Notes: generated by a model not told the origin, from the sequence alone. A stretch of DNA of 64,000 bases from Umezawaea sp049997955 (GCA_049997955.1 JAEBDY010000012.1:315507-379506), one strand, 5' to 3'; counted from the first letter of the stretch, positions 1 to 8,702 are shown. Made by a program: numbers and translations.

Positions 1-141
1 GCCGCCGCCCGGGAACCCCGGCAGTGCGCGGCGGCGGCCGGGAAGTCCTGGTGGACGCGGACTCGCGGTCGTAGTCGTGCGGGTCGCACCAGGCCGGACG
101 CCCGAGGTCCGCGCGGTGGCGGGCGCGCGTTCGTCGTGGCG
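1..141. other. Window edge, no assignable gene
   Basis: This GC-rich stretch lies downstream of the VOC gene on the minus strand. One minus-strand frame stays open and reads like protein in places, so it may belong to a gene cut by the window edge. There is too little of it to name. Confidence 0.3.
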
Positions 142-552
142 CTACTCCTCGTGCCGCACGGCCTCCAGGCTGACGCCGTTGAGGTCGGTGACGAAGGCGC
201 CGTAGTAGCCGGCGTGGTACTCGGCGTGGATGCCCGGCGGGCGCAGGGGAGTGGCGCCCGCTCCGAGGGCGGCCTCGTAGAAGGCGTCGACCTGGGCGCG
301 GGAGTCGGCGGTGAAGGCGATGTGGGTGTTGGTGCCCGCGGTGCCGTTCTCGACGAGCCAGAAGAACGGCTTGCGGTCCTTCCACCCCAGGCCGATCATG
401 GCGAGCTGGTCGGCGGCCGGATCGGCCGGGACGTCGAGGACCTTGGTGATGCCGAGCGGAGCGAGGGAGGCCTCGTAGAACCGCGCGGAGCCCGCCAGGT
501 CCGCGACGGCGATGTTGAGGTGGTCGAGCTGGGAACCGGAGAACGTCGTCAT
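142..552 (-). CDS. VOC-family (glyoxalase/bleomycin-resistance fold) protein
   Basis: A 136-residue protein of the vicinal-oxygen-chelate family. The opening LDHLNIAVADLAGSARFYE and the closing YYGAFVTDLNGVSLEAV are the usual first and last strands of such a domain, with the metal-ligand type His in LDHLNI and a late Glu in SLEAV. I place the start at the ATG whose product begins MTTFSGSQ; the frame stays open upstream but that part is low-complexity Arg/Ala sequence. It is divergent from a WYL-type regulator with only about 60 bases between them, an arrangement in which the regulator often controls the enzyme. The substrate cannot be told from sequence. Confidence 0.85.
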   Translation of the reverse strand: MTTFSGSQLDHLNIAVADLAGSARFYEASLAPLGITKVLDVPADPAADQLAMIGLGWKDRKPFFWLVENGTAGTNTHIAFTADSRAQVDAFYEAALGAGATPLRPPGIHAEYHAGYYGAFVTDLNGVSLEAVRHEE

Positions 553-579
553 GCGGACACCATGACCGCCAATCAGGAC

Positions 580-593
580 AGCGGATGTCCGCT
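580..593. promoter_or_regulatory. Palindromic operator between VOC gene and WYL regulator
   Basis: Perfect inverted repeat AGCGGA-TG-TCCGCT in the short divergent intergenic region. It overlaps an upstream ATG of the regulator frame, which supports the GTG at 615 as the true start. It is likely the binding site of the WYL regulator; this is inferred from position and symmetry only. Confidence 0.55.
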
Positions 594-614
594 CCTCCTG
601 GCATTCTCGCCGTC

Positions 615-1574
615 GTGCCAGACACCTCCGCCAGGATCCTCCGGTTGCTGTCGCTGCTGCGGTCGCGCACGGCGTGGACGGGGCCCGCGCTGGCCGACGA
701 GCTGGGCGTCTCGACCCGCACGATCCGGCGGGACGTCGACACGCTGCGGGACCTCGGCTACCCCGTCGACGTGACACGGGGCGCGGGCGGCCACTACCGC
801 CTGGGCTCGGGGACCCACCTCCCGCCGCTGGTGTTCGACGACGACCAGGCGGTCGCGATCGCCGTGGCGCTGCAGGCCGCGCCGCGCACGGTCAGCGGCC
901 TCACCGACTCGGCCGCCCGTGCCCTGGACACGGTGCTCCAGGTGCTCCCCGCCCGCCTGCGGAACCAGGTCGGCCCGATGGAGATCACCTCCATCGGCAA
1001 CCCGTGGGACCTCGCCGCGCCGAGCGTCAGCCCGGCGGTCCTGCTCGCGATCACCGCCGCGATCCGCGGGCGCGAGACGGTGCGCTACGACTACACCGGC
1101 ACCGAGTGCGAAGGCCCGGCGCGGTCGATCCAGCCGCACCACCTGATCGTCTGGATCGGCCGCTGGTACCTCGTCGGGTGGGACGCGACCGCCGACGCTT
1201 GGCGAACCCTGCGGCTGGACCGGGTGAGACCCCGCACGCCCAACGGTCCCGCGTTCCGGCCGCGCGAACTGCCGGACGGCGACGTCGCCCAGTTCGTCAT
1301 GCGCCAACTCGACCGCGGCGACACCTCGGACCACTGGCCGTGCCGGGGAACCGCGATCATCGGGCAGCCCGCGAGCCTCATCGCGAAGTGGGCGCCGGGA
1401 GGCGCTGTCGTCGAGCCCGTCACCGAGACCACGAGCCGCCTGCGGATGGGCGCCTGGTCCTGGATCGGACTGGCTGCGCTGCTGGGGACCTTCGACGGCA
1501 CGATCACCGACCCGGAGCCCGTCGAGCTGAGGAACGCCTGCCACGAGCTGGCCCGCCGGTACGCGCAGGCCTGA
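615..1574 (+). CDS. HTH-WYL transcriptional regulator (DeoR/PafC type)
   Basis: A 319-residue regulator. The N terminus is a winged helix (RILRLLSLLRSRTAWTGPAL followed by STRTIRRDVDTLRDLGYPV). The centre carries the WYL domain with the motif GRWYLVGWD followed by a conserved Arg-rich strand (RTLRLDRVRP). WYL domains are thought to sense nucleic-acid or nucleotide ligands, and proteins of this layout act as activators or repressors. I chose GTG 615 because it begins the conserved region (PDTSARILRLL) and leaves the palindrome at 580-593 free as an operator; an ATG at 585 is the alternative. It probably controls the divergent VOC gene and itself. Confidence 0.88.
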   Translation: MPDTSARILRLLSLLRSRTAWTGPALADELGVSTRTIRRDVDTLRDLGYPVDVTRGAGGHYRLGSGTHLPPLVFDDDQAVAIAVALQAAPRTVSGLTDSAARALDTVLQVLPARLRNQVGPMEITSIGNPWDLAAPSVSPAVLLAITAAIRGRETVRYDYTGTECEGPARSIQPHHLIVWIGRWYLVGWDATADAWRTLRLDRVRPRTPNGPAFRPRELPDGDVAQFVMRQLDRGDTSDHWPCRGTAIIGQPASLIAKWAPGGAVVEPVTETTSRLRMGAWSWIGLAALLGTFDGTITDPEPVELRNACHELARRYAQA

Positions 1575-1692
1575 TCCGGCCCACCTCGACGTGCGGCCGG
1601 GACTTGCCGGGCTCACAACGCTGCGAGGGAGTGCCGTCGCGGGCGATCGGGTTGGTCGGTCCCTTGTGGACGGTGGGTCGGACCGCTCTCCA

Positions 1693-2832
1693 TCAGGGCA
1701 CGTAGTAGGTCAGCAGGTCGCCTCGGACGGGTGGGAACAGCGCGGTCATGAGGTCGCGGTTGGGGCCGAGGTAGACGTCCGGGTGGATCCGGGTGAGCCC
1801 TTCGGCGCCGTGCGGACCGAACAGCAGCGCCGGGATGAGGTCCGGCGCGACACCGGCGCCGCCGACGGACGCGGGCGCCTGCATCGGGCCGCCACCGGTG
1901 ATCGGGCCCGCTTCGCCGTCGGTGCAGCGGAAGCGGATGTGGGAGGCGAAGAACGAGACCACGACGTCGCCGTCGTGGCCTGCCGCGCGGCTCGACAGCA
2001 GCGGGCGCAGGTGTTCCAGCAGGGCGACCACGTCCGGCACCCGCACGTAGTACATCTCGGGGTTCTCCGGCACGGCACCGAGGAGCGGGCCGAGCCGGGT
2101 ACCCGGCCGGTCGGTGACCTCGACGTCCTCCACCAGCCCCAGGACGTGGCCCAGCAGCGCGTGCTCGGCGGCCTCGTCCACCCCGGCGACCTCGTTGAGG
2201 TGCGAGTCCGTCAACCGTCCGGTGCCGACCACGACCCCGTCGCGCTCGACCACCCACTGGGTGCTGCCCTCTCGGGCCACGATCCAGCGCCAGCAGGCGG
2301 CCGAGTGCGGCATCCGCAGGTCGAAACCGGCCTGCAGCCGGTCCTGCACGGCGGCCATGGCCTCGATGTCGTCCACTCCGGCCACCCGGACCACGTGCCC
2401 GTCGACGGCGGGCGGCGGCGTGACGACCGGGCGGGTCGGTGGGATCGGGACGGTGTACGCGTAGCCGAACCGGCGGTAGAAGTACGGGATGCCGATCATG
2501 ACCTGGACGAGGTGGCCGCGCTCGGCCGACCGCTGGTGCGCCCACTCCATCAGCTGCCGCACGAGGCCGCGTCCCTCGTACTCGCGGTCCGTGGCGACCA
2601 GTTCGACCTGACCCGCCGGGATCTCCACCCCGCCGAGCACCACGGTCTCGTCGAGCAGGGTCAGCGTGGACACGACGCGGTCGCCGTCGACCACCACGGC
2701 GCACGACGACCACCCTTGGTCGGGGTCCAGCACGACGAGCCGGTGGTCGAGGGCGTCCTCCGGCTCTCCCCGGTCCACCAGGAGAGCGGCGATCTGGTCG
2801 AGGTCACGTGGTTCAGCCGTGCGCAGCCGCAT
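1693..2832 (-). CDS. Eis-like GNAT N-acetyltransferase
   Basis: A 379-residue protein with an N-terminal GNAT fold. The acetyl-CoA site is visible as VATDREYEGRGLVRQLMEW, and a second acetyltransferase-like region follows (PIPPTRPVV onward). The C terminus (residues about 280-379) resembles the sterol-carrier-like domain of the Eis family. Length fits Eis (about 400). Eis-type enzymes acetylate amines of aminoglycosides or protein lysines using acetyl-CoA in the cytosol; which substrate is used here is unknown. The ATG giving MRLRTAEPRDL is the natural start. The gene stands alone, upstream of the AfsR-like gene's terminator and in the same orientation. Confidence 0.85.
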   Translation of the reverse strand: MRLRTAEPRDLDQIAALLVDRGEPEDALDHRLVVLDPDQGWSSCAVVVDGDRVVSTLTLLDETVVLGGVEIPAGQVELVATDREYEGRGLVRQLMEWAHQRSAERGHLVQVMIGIPYFYRRFGYAYTVPIPPTRPVVTPPPAVDGHVVRVAGVDDIEAMAAVQDRLQAGFDLRMPHSAACWRWIVAREGSTQWVVERDGVVVGTGRLTDSHLNEVAGVDEAAEHALLGHVLGLVEDVEVTDRPGTRLGPLLGAVPENPEMYYVRVPDVVALLEHLRPLLSSRAAGHDGDVVVSFFASHIRFRCTDGEAGPITGGGPMQAPASVGGAGVAPDLIPALLFGPHGAEGLTRIHPDVYLGPNRDLMTALFPPVRGDLLTYYVP

Positions 2833-2952
2833 GGTCGGAGTGTGTCCGTCGGACGGTTCGCACGCGAGCGATTTTCGGGGTGTTCGCACACCGAGCAGGA
2901 TTCTCGTCGCCGTGAACGTTCCTTCCCCGCGCCGCCGGGGGTGACGGGTTCC

Positions 2953-2997
2953 CCGGGACGCCGACATCCGGCTCGTGGTCGGATGTCGGCGTCCCGG
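2953..2997 (-). terminator. Strong hairpin terminator after the AfsR-like gene
   Basis: Perfect 18-bp inverted repeat (CCGGGACGCCGACATCCG and its complement) with a 9-nt loop, 20 bases past the stop of the AfsR-like gene and upstream of the acetyltransferase. No T-run follows, as is common in GC-rich actinomycetes. Confidence 0.75.
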
Positions 2998-3016
2998 ATC
3001 CCCTGTGGACTCCGGA

Positions 3017-6007
3017 TCAGGCGTGCTCGTTGGACGTGGACCACTCGACCAGGTGGGCGCTGACCTCATCGGCCTCCGGGACGCCGAGTTCCTGGTAGAT
3101 GGCCAGGCTCAGCTCCCAGTGCAGGCGCGCGGCCTGGGGGTCGCCCGCCACCACGGCGTGGCCGAGACCCACGTGCGCGCGAGCCTGCTGGTGGCGGTCG
3201 TCGGTGTCGAGCGCGTTCGCCAGCGCACGCCGGTGGTCGGCCTCGGAGGACAGACCCGCGGCGCGGTGCGCCTCGCCGAAGTCGTTGAGGACCCTGGTCT
3301 CCTCGATGCGGTCGCCGTTCTCGCGGGTGATCGCCAGCGCCAGGCGCAGGTTCTCCAACGCCTCGGCGTGCTCGCCCGCCTCGCTGAGGACGTGGCCGAT
3401 GTTCGCCAGCACCTGGCCCTCCCGCTGCCGGTCAGCCAGTTCCCGCATCAGGGCGAGCGCTTCTCGTTGGCAGCGCAGGGCTTCGGCGTGGTCGCGCAGG
3501 CGGTGGTGGACGATCCCGAGGTGGATGAGCGTCTCGCCCTCGCTCCACCGGTCGCCGAACTCGCGCATGATCACGAGCGCCTCGCGGCAGTGGTCGAGGG
3601 CCTCCTCGTACCGGCCGACCCGTTCGCACACCAGCCCCAGGTTGCTCAACGTGGTCCCCTCACCGCGCCGGTCGCCGATCAGCCTGCACAGGTCGAGGTC
3701 CTGCTGGTGGTGGTCGATCGCCTCGGCGTAGCGCCCCATCTGGTCGTAGATCAGCCCGAGGTTGCCCAGCACCGCGGCCTCGCCCTTGCGCTCGCCGATC
3801 TCCCGGTACAGCGCCAGGGCGTCCCGGTAGTGCTCCAGCGCTTCGGGGGACCTCCTGGCCTGCCAGTGCGCGGTGCCGAGGCTCTTGAGGACCTCCGCCT
3901 GCGCGAACCGGTCGCCCGACGACCGCGCGGCGCGCAGCGCGGCCCGGTGGGTGGCGACCCAGTCGTCCACGTGCCCGCGGATGAAGTAGAAGCGCCACAA
4001 CGCCTGCGTCAGCTGCCAGCTGTGCGCGGGCGGACCGTGCTCGGCCGCGTGGAGCACCACCGACACCAGGTTCGCGTGCTCGCCGTCCAGCCACACCAGT
4101 GCTTCCGCGCCGTCGGCGAAGCTCGGGGCGTCGGCGGGCGGGTGGTCGATCCGCACCCGGCGCGCGCTGGGACCGAGGTGGCCGCCCGCGGCGGTGCCGG
4201 TGTGCAGGTAGTAGTCGAACAGCCGGGCCAGCGCCTCGTCCCGCCCTGCTTCGGTCTCGGTCTCCGCGGCCACGGCGGACGCGTGGTCGCGCAGCAGGTC
4301 GTGGAACCGGTAGCGGCCCGGCGTCGGCTGTTCCAGCAGGTGCACGTCGACCAGTTCCTCCAACAGCCGGTCGGCGTGGTCGACGCGGACGCCCGCCAGC
4401 GCCGCGGCGGCGAAGGCGTCGAAACCGGACACCGGCACCAGCCCCAGCAGCCGGAACAGCCGCCCCTGCTCGGCGGTGAGGTGCTGGTGGGACAACGCGA
4501 AGGCGGCCGCGACGCTCCGGTCGCCGACGGCTAACTCCGACAGGCCCTGCCGCAGCCGCCGGGCCAGGTGGCGCACCGTCCACGTGGGACGGCTGCGCAG
4601 TCGTGCGGCGGCGATGCGCAACGCCAGCGGCAGGTGCCCGCACAGCGCCACCACCTCGTCGACGACGTCGGGCTCCAGCGCGGGCCGGTCGTCGCCCACG
4701 ACGGTGGTGAACAGGGCGACCGCGTCCCGGTGCGGCATCAGGTCGAGCGACAGCACCCGCGCGGTCTCCAGGTCCAGCATCCGGCGCCTGCTGGTGACCA
4801 GCGTCAGGGCGCGGGACGTGCCGGGCAGCAGCGGGCGGACCTGCGCGGCGTCGGCCGCGTTGTCCAGCACGACGAGCGCGCGCCGGGTCGCCAGTTCCGC
4901 TCGCCACAGCGCCGACCGCTCGGCGAGGTCGGCCGGGATGCGCTCACCGGGCACGCCCAGGGCGCGCAGCAGGGTGTCCAGCGCCGTCAGGGGATCGACG
5001 GCGGTGCGGTCGGCGGCGTGGCCGTGCAGGTCGACGAACAGCTGCGCGTCGGGATACCGGTCGGCCAGCAGGTGGGCGAGGTGCACCGCGAGCGTGGTCT
5101 TGCCGACGCCCGCCATGCCGTCGATCGCCTCGATCACCACCGCGGTCGGCGAGTCGGGGTCGTCGGGGATCGACCCGAGCACGTGGCGCATCTCGGTGGC
5201 GCGGCCGGTGAAGTCGGCGAGGTCGCCGGGGAGGTCGTTGCGCACGACCACCGTCGGCGCGGGCTCCGGGGCGTCGACCTGGCCCCGCAGGATCGCCTCG
5301 TGCAGCCGCCGCAGCGGGGGACTGGGGTCGCTGCCCAGCTCGTCGACCAGCCTCCGCCGGGTCAGGTCGAAGTGCTCCAGCGCGTCGGCCTGGCGGCCCG
5401 AGCGGTACAGGGCGAGCATGAGCTGGGCCGCGATCCGCTCGTCCAGTGGCTGCTCCGCCGTCCGGGACCACAGCGCGGGCAGCACCTCCGCGTGGCAGCC
5501 CAGCCGCAGCGCGAGGTCGTTGCGGTCCAGCTCGGCCGCCAGCCGTTCGCGCCCGAGCTGCTCCCGGACCATCGCCACCCACGGCGTGTCCAGCCCGGCG
5601 AACGCGTCGCCGCGCCAGAGCCGGAGCGCCTCCTCGAACAGCTCCGGGTCGTCGTTCTCCCTGGCGCGCGCCACCAGGAGGTGGAACCGGTGCAGGTCCA
5701 CGACCTGCTCGTCGACGCTCAGGACGTAGCCGCCGGACCGCCGGACGATCGACACCACGCCGCCGAGGGCCTGGCGGACGCGGGTCAGGTAGCTGTGCAG
5801 CGTGCCGACTGCCCGTTCCGGCGCCCGCTGACCCCACACGCGGTCGACCAGCTGGTCGACCGAGACGGGCCTGTTGGCGTCCACGAGCAGCGCCGCCAGC
5901 ACGCACTGCTGCCTGGCTGGTCCGATGTCGATCCGGTTGCCGTCGGTGAACGCCTCGACGGCTCCGAGCACGCGGAGGCGCACCGGTGGTTCGGGAGTGG
6001 GCGGCAT
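3017..6007 (-). CDS. AfsR/SARP-family regulator with NB-ARC and TPR domains
   Basis: About 996 residues in the AfsR layout. A winged-helix OmpR-like DNA-binding domain (about 1-95; VRLRVLGAVEAF, then VDQLVDRVWG and TLHSYLTRVRQAL) is followed by a bacterial transcriptional activation domain (about 100-250), an NB-ARC ATPase with P-loop GMAGVGKTTLAVHLA and the sensor segment ALVVLDNAADAAQVRPLLPG, and a C-terminal row of TPRs (about 700-960, repeated ALxxYRxALxLYREIGER-like units). Such proteins activate secondary-metabolism or development genes in response to nucleotide and kinase signals. I chose the ATG at 6007 (MPPTPEPP); the frame is open 40 codons further up. No biosynthetic cluster adjoins it, and a 40-codon ORF is transcribed divergently from its promoter region. 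Confidence 0.92.
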   Translation of the reverse strand: MPPTPEPPVRLRVLGAVEAFTDGNRIDIGPARQQCVLAALLVDANRPVSVDQLVDRVWGQRAPERAVGTLHSYLTRVRQALGGVVSIVRRSGGYVLSVDEQVVDLHRFHLLVARARENDDPELFEEALRLWRGDAFAGLDTPWVAMVREQLGRERLAAELDRNDLALRLGCHAEVLPALWSRTAEQPLDERIAAQLMLALYRSGRQADALEHFDLTRRRLVDELGSDPSPPLRRLHEAILRGQVDAPEPAPTVVVRNDLPGDLADFTGRATEMRHVLGSIPDDPDSPTAVVIEAIDGMAGVGKTTLAVHLAHLLADRYPDAQLFVDLHGHAADRTAVDPLTALDTLLRALGVPGERIPADLAERSALWRAELATRRALVVLDNAADAAQVRPLLPGTSRALTLVTSRRRMLDLETARVLSLDLMPHRDAVALFTTVVGDDRPALEPDVVDEVVALCGHLPLALRIAAARLRSRPTWTVRHLARRLRQGLSELAVGDRSVAAAFALSHQHLTAEQGRLFRLLGLVPVSGFDAFAAAALAGVRVDHADRLLEELVDVHLLEQPTPGRYRFHDLLRDHASAVAAETETEAGRDEALARLFDYYLHTGTAAGGHLGPSARRVRIDHPPADAPSFADGAEALVWLDGEHANLVSVVLHAAEHGPPAHSWQLTQALWRFYFIRGHVDDWVATHRAALRAARSSGDRFAQAEVLKSLGTAHWQARRSPEALEHYRDALALYREIGERKGEAAVLGNLGLIYDQMGRYAEAIDHHQQDLDLCRLIGDRRGEGTTLSNLGLVCERVGRYEEALDHCREALVIMREFGDRWSEGETLIHLGIVHHRLRDHAEALRCQREALALMRELADRQREGQVLANIGHVLSEAGEHAEALENLRLALAITRENGDRIEETRVLNDFGEAHRAAGLSSEADHRRALANALDTDDRHQQARAHVGLGHAVVAGDPQAARLHWELSLAIYQELGVPEADEVSAHLVEWSTSNEHA

Positions 6008-6138
6008 TGTTCCTGGAATAGCGGTTCCCATCAGGTGATTCAAGCGGAACACAAGTTTCGTCCACTTTCGGAGCAGCACGCTGCTCCGGGTGGCGGCCGA
6101 AAGTCGCCGCCGGGGGTCAGGGGGCACGGACAGGAGGA

Positions 6139-6261
6139 ATGATGGGCTCGACGACGATCCGCATCGGTGGCGGTGCCGCCGGAGCGACCGTGTGGCCGAT
6201 CTCGGACACCGGGCACGGCGACCGCCAGGCCTTGACCACCTACCTGGTCTTGAGCGGCTGA
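6139..6261 (+). CDS. Small ORF (39-40 residues) with strong RBS, divergent from AfsR-like gene
   Basis: Two consecutive ATG codons follow an ideal Shine-Dalgarno AGGAGG. The second ATG (6142) has the better spacing. The product is short, Gly/Thr/Ser-rich, with one Trp (core GGGAAGATVWPISDTGHG) and no Cys or transmembrane segment. I do not recognise a family. It begins about 130 bases from the AfsR-like start on the opposite strand, recalling the small AfsS product linked to AfsR in Streptomyces, but no sequence likeness to AfsS is claimed. Confidence 0.45.
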   Translation: MMGSTTIRIGGGAAGATVWPISDTGHGDRQALTTYLVLSG

Positions 6262-6469
6262 GGACCGGGCCCCGCTCTCCCGTCCGTGCCCCGACCTGCC
6301 CGATCGCCGGTGCCGGTCGGGGAAGGTCACGCGTCGCGGAACACCCACCGGGCCATGATGGCGAACGAGCCCGAGCCCGGTGACCACCACGCCCCTGAGG
6401 TGCCCGCGCAGGTCGTCGTGGCGACCACGGGGGCGAGTCCGCGACGGACCCTGCGGGTCGGCTGTGCGC
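6262..6469. other. Intergenic, no gene seen
   Basis: Between the small ORF and the hydrolase stop. Open frames exist but none has a start with ribosome binding site or a recognisable product. Confidence 0.4.
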
Positions 6470-7342
6470 CTACCGCCGGGACAGCAGGTCCGCGAGGTGG
6501 GCCAGGACGGTCTTGGCCTCCGGGATGGGCATGAGCATCCAGTCGTGGATCATGTCGGCGGCCTCGTGCAGGGTCACCGTCGTGCCGGGCGCCGTCGCCG
6601 CCAGGTCGCGCAGGCGGTGGGCGTCGGCGTTGAGCAGGTCGCGCGTGCTGGTGAAGACGGTGACGGCGCCGAGGTGGTCGAGTGGTCCGTTGATGGGGCT
6701 CGCCCGCGGGTGTTCGGGGCCGTCCGCGCCCGCGTAGAGCCGCCCGAGTTCCCGGACGTGGTCGACCCGCAGCAGCGGGTCGCGCGGCGCCGCGGCGGCG
6801 ATCGCGGGGTTGGCGAACGTCAGGTCGACCGACGGGCTCAGCAGGACGAGGTGGTCGGGGCGCGGCACGTCCGGTGGCAGGTTGGCGACCAGCGACAGCG
6901 CCATCCCGGCCCCGGCGGAGTCGCCCATGACGGCGGCGCCGGGCGGAAGTCCGGTGTACAGGCGGCGCAGCACCGGGTGCACGTCGCGGTGGGTCACCGC
7001 CGGGACGAGCGGGTAGATCGGCACGACGACCGGCCTGCCCGTGCGGACGGCGAGGGTCGTGACGAACGACCAGTGCGCAGGGAGGATCTCGACCGCGTGC
7101 GCGCCGCCGTGCAGGTAGAGGACCGGTCCGCCGCGCGCGTCCGGCGGGGTCAGGGTGTAGACCGGCCAGCCGTCGAAGTCGCGTTCCTCGATCCGCACCC
7201 GGCGGCCGAGTCGTCGTGGTGGCGCGTACCGCTTCCGGTCCGCGGCCACGGGCGTGGTGAAGCGGGCCGGGTCGAACTGCCGGTCGCGCAGTCGGACGAG
7301 GGTCGCCGTGGAGGCGATGAGGCGGCTTCGCAGGCTGGGCAC
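6470..7342 (-). CDS. Alpha/beta hydrolase, HSL-type esterase/lipase
   Basis: A 290-residue alpha/beta hydrolase. The oxyanion-hole motif LYLHGGAHAVE (HGGA, the HGGG-like motif of the hormone-sensitive-lipase group) and the nucleophile elbow GDSAGAGMAL are plain. The acid and His fall in TSTRDLLNADAHRL and the closing AADMIHDWMLMP. It should hydrolyse short acyl esters; the substrate is unknown. I chose the GTG at 7342, six bases after GGGAG, because the upstream in-frame ATG lies inside the palindromic operator. It is divergent from a TetR regulator that probably represses it. Confidence 0.85.
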   Translation of the reverse strand: MPSLRSRLIASTATLVRLRDRQFDPARFTTPVAADRKRYAPPRRLGRRVRIEERDFDGWPVYTLTPPDARGGPVLYLHGGAHAVEILPAHWSFVTTLAVRTGRPVVVPIYPLVPAVTHRDVHPVLRRLYTGLPPGAAVMGDSAGAGMALSLVANLPPDVPRPDHLVLLSPSVDLTFANPAIAAAAPRDPLLRVDHVRELGRLYAGADGPEHPRASPINGPLDHLGAVTVFTSTRDLLNADAHRLRDLAATAPGTTVTLHEAADMIHDWMLMPIPEAKTVLAHLADLLSRR

Positions 7343-7358
7343 GGTGTCTCCCGAGAAT

Positions 7359-7399
7359 CGGATGAAGTATCCGCTCCAGCGTAGCGGATACTTCATCCG
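7359..7399. promoter_or_regulatory. 17-bp perfect inverted repeat, TetR operator
   Basis: CGGATGAAGTATCCGCT and its exact complement are separated by 7 bases, centred between the divergent hydrolase and tetR-type genes. Size and symmetry suit binding of two TetR dimers, with repression of both genes. Confidence 0.75.
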
Positions 7400-7453
7400 C
7401 TGGAGGAGGGCGGTGATTTCAGAGGCGACCGCACGCTGATTATCGTGGGGATC

Positions 7454-8149
7454 ATGGAAACCGGTCGTGCCGTCGACACCAGGGACCGCATCGTCGCCAC
7501 GGCGGCCGAACTGCTCGCCCAGGGTGGTCGCGAGGCCGTGTCGACCCGCGCGGTCAGCGCCGCGGCCGGTGTCCAGGCCCCGACCATCTACCGGCTGTTC
7601 GGCGACAAGCAGGGCCTGCTCGACGCGGTGGCGGCGTACGGGTTCAGGACGTACCTGACCAGCAAGACCGCGTCCGCGAACACCGCCGATCCGGTGCGGG
7701 ACCTGCGCGCGGGCTGGGACCTGCACGTCGGCTTCGGCCTCGCCAACCCGGCGCTGTACTCGCTCCTCTACGGCGAGCCGCGTCCCGGCGCGCTCCCGCC
7801 CGCGGCCGTCGCCGCGGCCGACATCCTCGCCGGGCACATCCACCGGATCGCCGAGGCGGGCAGGCTGCGGATCGGCGAGGAACGCGCCGCGCAGTTAGTC
7901 CACGCCGCGGGGTCCGGCACGGTGTTCGCGCTGATCGCCCTGCCGGAGGACCGCCGCGACCCGGCGCTGTCCGACACGGCCCGCGAGGCCGTCATCGCCG
8001 CGATCACCACCGACGTCCCCGCCGCGGCCACGCCCGGCCCGGTCGGCGCCGCCATCGCCTTGCGCGCCGTCCTGCCGCGGGTGTCCGCCCTGTCCGCCAA
8101 CGAGCACGCCCTGCTGGGGGAGTGGCTCGACCGCATCGCCGACTCCTGA
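7454..8149 (+). CDS. TetR-family transcriptional repressor
   Basis: About 231 residues. The N-terminal HTH is typical (RDRIVATAAELLAQGG, then VSTRAVSAAAGVQAPTIYRL and FGDKQGLLDAV), and the larger C-terminal half is the ligand/dimer domain, of the group carrying the pattern LHVGFGLANPALYSLLYGE. A GTG nine bases upstream is an alternative start. It reads away from the hydrolase across a perfect 17-bp inverted repeat, so autoregulation plus control of the hydrolase is the natural reading. The ligand is unknown. Confidence 0.9.
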   Translation: METGRAVDTRDRIVATAAELLAQGGREAVSTRAVSAAAGVQAPTIYRLFGDKQGLLDAVAAYGFRTYLTSKTASANTADPVRDLRAGWDLHVGFGLANPALYSLLYGEPRPGALPPAAVAAADILAGHIHRIAEAGRLRIGEERAAQLVHAAGSGTVFALIALPEDRRDPALSDTAREAVIAAITTDVPAAATPGPVGAAIALRAVLPRVSALSANEHALLGEWLDRIADS

Positions 8150-8180
8150 CGGGTGCTCGCCGGGGCCTAGCATCCTCGGG

Positions 8181-8639
8181 GTGTCGCGCCGAGAGCAGAT
8201 CAAGATGAGCCGGGACGAGGTGCGCGCGTTCCTCGACGAGGAGCGCGTGGTCACCGTCGCCAGCATCAACCCGGACGGCCGGATCCACCTCGTGCCGCTG
8301 TGGTTCGTGCGGATGGGCGACGTGGTCGAGGGCTGGACGTACGGGCGTTCGCAGAAGGTGGCGAACCTGCGCCGCTCGCCGCTCGCGACCCTCCAGGTGG
8401 AGGCGGGGGACACCTACGACCAGCTGCGCGGCGTGGCGGTCGAGTGCGACGTCGAACTGGTCACCGATCCCGACGCGGTGCTGGCGATCGGCCTCGCGGT
8501 GTCCGCCCGCTACACCGGGCAGGACGGTCCGGAGGTGGAGGGGTTCGTGCGGGCCCAGGCCGTGAAGCGGGTGGGCCTGCGGTTCACGCCGACGAGCACG
8601 ACGAGCTGGGACCACCGAAAACTTGGCGGCACGTACTAG
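8181..8639 (+). CDS. PPOX-class (split beta-barrel, F420/FMN) oxidoreductase
   Basis: A 152-residue protein of the pyridoxamine-phosphate-oxidase-like split-barrel fold. The conserved opening (DEVRAFLDEERVVTVASINP, then GRIHLVPLWFVRMGD) and the segment KVANLRRSPLATLQVE are those of actinobacterial F420- or FMN-dependent reductases. The start may be this GTG or an ATG eight codons on (MSRDEVRAF). It follows the TetR gene by about 30 bases and may be co-transcribed with it. Cofactor and substrate are not determined by sequence. Confidence 0.82.
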   Translation: MSRREQIKMSRDEVRAFLDEERVVTVASINPDGRIHLVPLWFVRMGDVVEGWTYGRSQKVANLRRSPLATLQVEAGDTYDQLRGVAVECDVELVTDPDAVLAIGLAVSARYTGQDGPEVEGFVRAQAVKRVGLRFTPTSTTSWDHRKLGGTY

Positions 8640-8667
8640 CCCTCCGACCTGCGCATATCGCCGCCTG

Positions 8668-8702
8668 AGCCATCGTGGCATCATTTTGATGCCACGATGG
8701 CT
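8668..8702. promoter_or_regulatory. 16-bp perfect inverted repeat upstream of RHH gene
   Basis: AGCCATCGTGGCATCA and its exact complement flank a 3-nt loop. Further TGCCA half-sites lie between it and the start codon (TGGTGCCA, TTGTGCCA). The site is either an operator for the ribbon-helix-helix protein encoded just downstream or a terminator for the oxidoreductase gene. The extra half-sites and absence of a T-run favour an operator. Confidence 0.6.

Noticed and set aside
1591..6142. Long plus-strand frames opposite the acetyltransferase and AfsR-like genes
   Set aside because: Same antisense artefact; composition (Val/Gly/Arg/His repeats) is that of shadow frames.
3017..7342. A biosynthetic gene cluster around the AfsR-like regulator
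   Set aside because: Neighbours are an acetyltransferase, hydrolase and TetR; no synthase, NRPS, terpene or RiPP-modifying gene is present.
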